A stretch of DNA of 64,000 bases. It comes from Streptomyces graminofaciens. GTDB lineage: Bacteria; Actinomycetota; Actinomycetes; Streptomycetales; Streptomycetaceae. The notes below the pieces were generated by a model. The model worked only from the letters and a program-made list of their open reading frames with translations, searched no databases and was not told where the DNA came from. Both the position numbers and the translations under genes were made by a program. Shown piece after piece: positions 63,699-64,000 of this stretch. Within the stretch, counting starts at the first letter, position 1; every line of letters begins with the position of its first letter. Location of the stretch: contig NZ_AP018448.1 of assembly GCF_030294945.1 (NCBI RefSeq), positions 4,370,001-4,434,000 of the forward strand, written 5' to 3'.

Positions 63699-64000
63699 TC
63701 AGAACAAGACGCTCATGAAGGCGCCGACCTCCTGGAAGCCGACCCTCGTGTACGTCCTTCTCGCAGGCGTGTTGAAGTCGTTCACATAGAGGCTGACCAC
63801 CGGGGCGACGTCGGCCAGGGCGTAGCGGAGTACCGCTGCCATGCCGGGGGCGGCGATGCCCCGGCCCCGGTACTCGGGGGCCACCCAGACGCCCTGGATC
63901 TGGCAGGCCTGGGGGGTCGCGGCGCCGATCTCGGCCTTGAAGACGACGCGGCCGTCGGCGTCGAGGCGGGCGAAGGAGCGGCCGGAGCCGACCAGTTCGG
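63699..64000 (-). CDS. GNAT family N-acetyltransferase, C-terminal part (runs off the right edge)
   Basis: About 100 C-terminal residues in frame: GRSFARLDADGRVVFKAEIG, CQIQGVWVAPEYRGRGIAAP (motif A, RGxGxA), VAPVVSLYVNDFNTPARRTY, TRVGFQEVGAFMSVLF. Typical of the actinobacterial DUF4081-GNAT family often found beside proS. The start codon lies outside the window. Confidence 0.85.
   Translation of the reverse strand, partial: ELVGSGRSFARLDADGRVVFKAEIGAATPQACQIQGVWVAPEYRGRGIAAPGMAAVLRYALADVAPVVSLYVNDFNTPARRTYTRVGFQEVGAFMSVLF

Overview
The window is high-GC actinobacterial chromosome, almost certainly Streptomyces. The evidence is the strong GC bias at third codon positions, the many GTG starts, the gene order (RNase J, dapA, thyX, dapB, pnp-rpsO, ESX locus, ribF, truB-rbfA-infB-nusA-rimP, proS) and short intergenic repeats typical of the genus. 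Most of it is conserved core. The accessory interest lies in a type VII (ESX) secretion locus and several local oddities.

Layout. 1-9.5 kb, mostly minus strand: the 5' part of RNase J, dapA, a thyX interrupted by a 303-residue intein, two small membrane proteins, dapB, an M16 peptidase, pnp and rpsO. 9.7-36 kb: the ESX locus. It holds eccD, eccC, eccB, eccE, the mycosin mycP, the WXG100 pair esxB-esxA, an EspI-like ParA/MinD ATPase, two 499-residue membrane-anchored beta-propeller proteins (one frameshifted as read), and a lower-GC insert at about 19-23.9 kb. The insert carries a second mycosin, a small WXG protein, a 769-residue WXG-headed candidate effector and a small lipoprotein. 36.3-42.3 kb: a five-gene peptide/nickel-type ABC transporter operon, closed by a 181-bp inverted-repeat (MITE-like) element. 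42.4-43.4 kb: ribF. 43.5-48 kb: a very large trypsin-like plus P-loop NTPase protein with degenerate catalytic residues, an exact 150-bp tandem repeat and a homopolymer frameshift. 48.2-55.4 kb: the truB, rbfA, DUF503, infB, ylxR, nusA, rimP translation block. 55.6-57.6 kb: a lipoprotein, a ferritin-like protein and a degenerate APH-fold protein. 57.6-61.1 kb: a tightly coupled five-gene redox operon (ferredoxin, NuoF-like, ferric-reductase-like membrane cytochrome, ApbE, Ser/Asp-rich exported protein). 61.2-64 kb: proS and two GNAT acetyltransferases.

How the genes work together. EccB, C, D and E form the ESX membrane machine, MycP is its membrane-tethered protease, and EsxA/EsxB are the small substrate pair. 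The 17.4-kb WXG protein and the 20.9-kb protein look like larger substrates. The propeller proteins are coupled to eccD and to mycP, which suggests extracytoplasmic accessory parts of the machine. dapA and dapB serve lysine/diaminopimelate synthesis, thyX makes dTMP, and pnp, RNase J and rpsO handle RNA turnover and the ribosome. The redox operon looks like a flavin-based electron-transfer module that uses ApbE flavinylation.

Limits. Everything here was read by eye. Family names rest on motif recognition; no search, GC calculation or folding was run. Two single-base homopolymer frameshifts may be sequencing errors.
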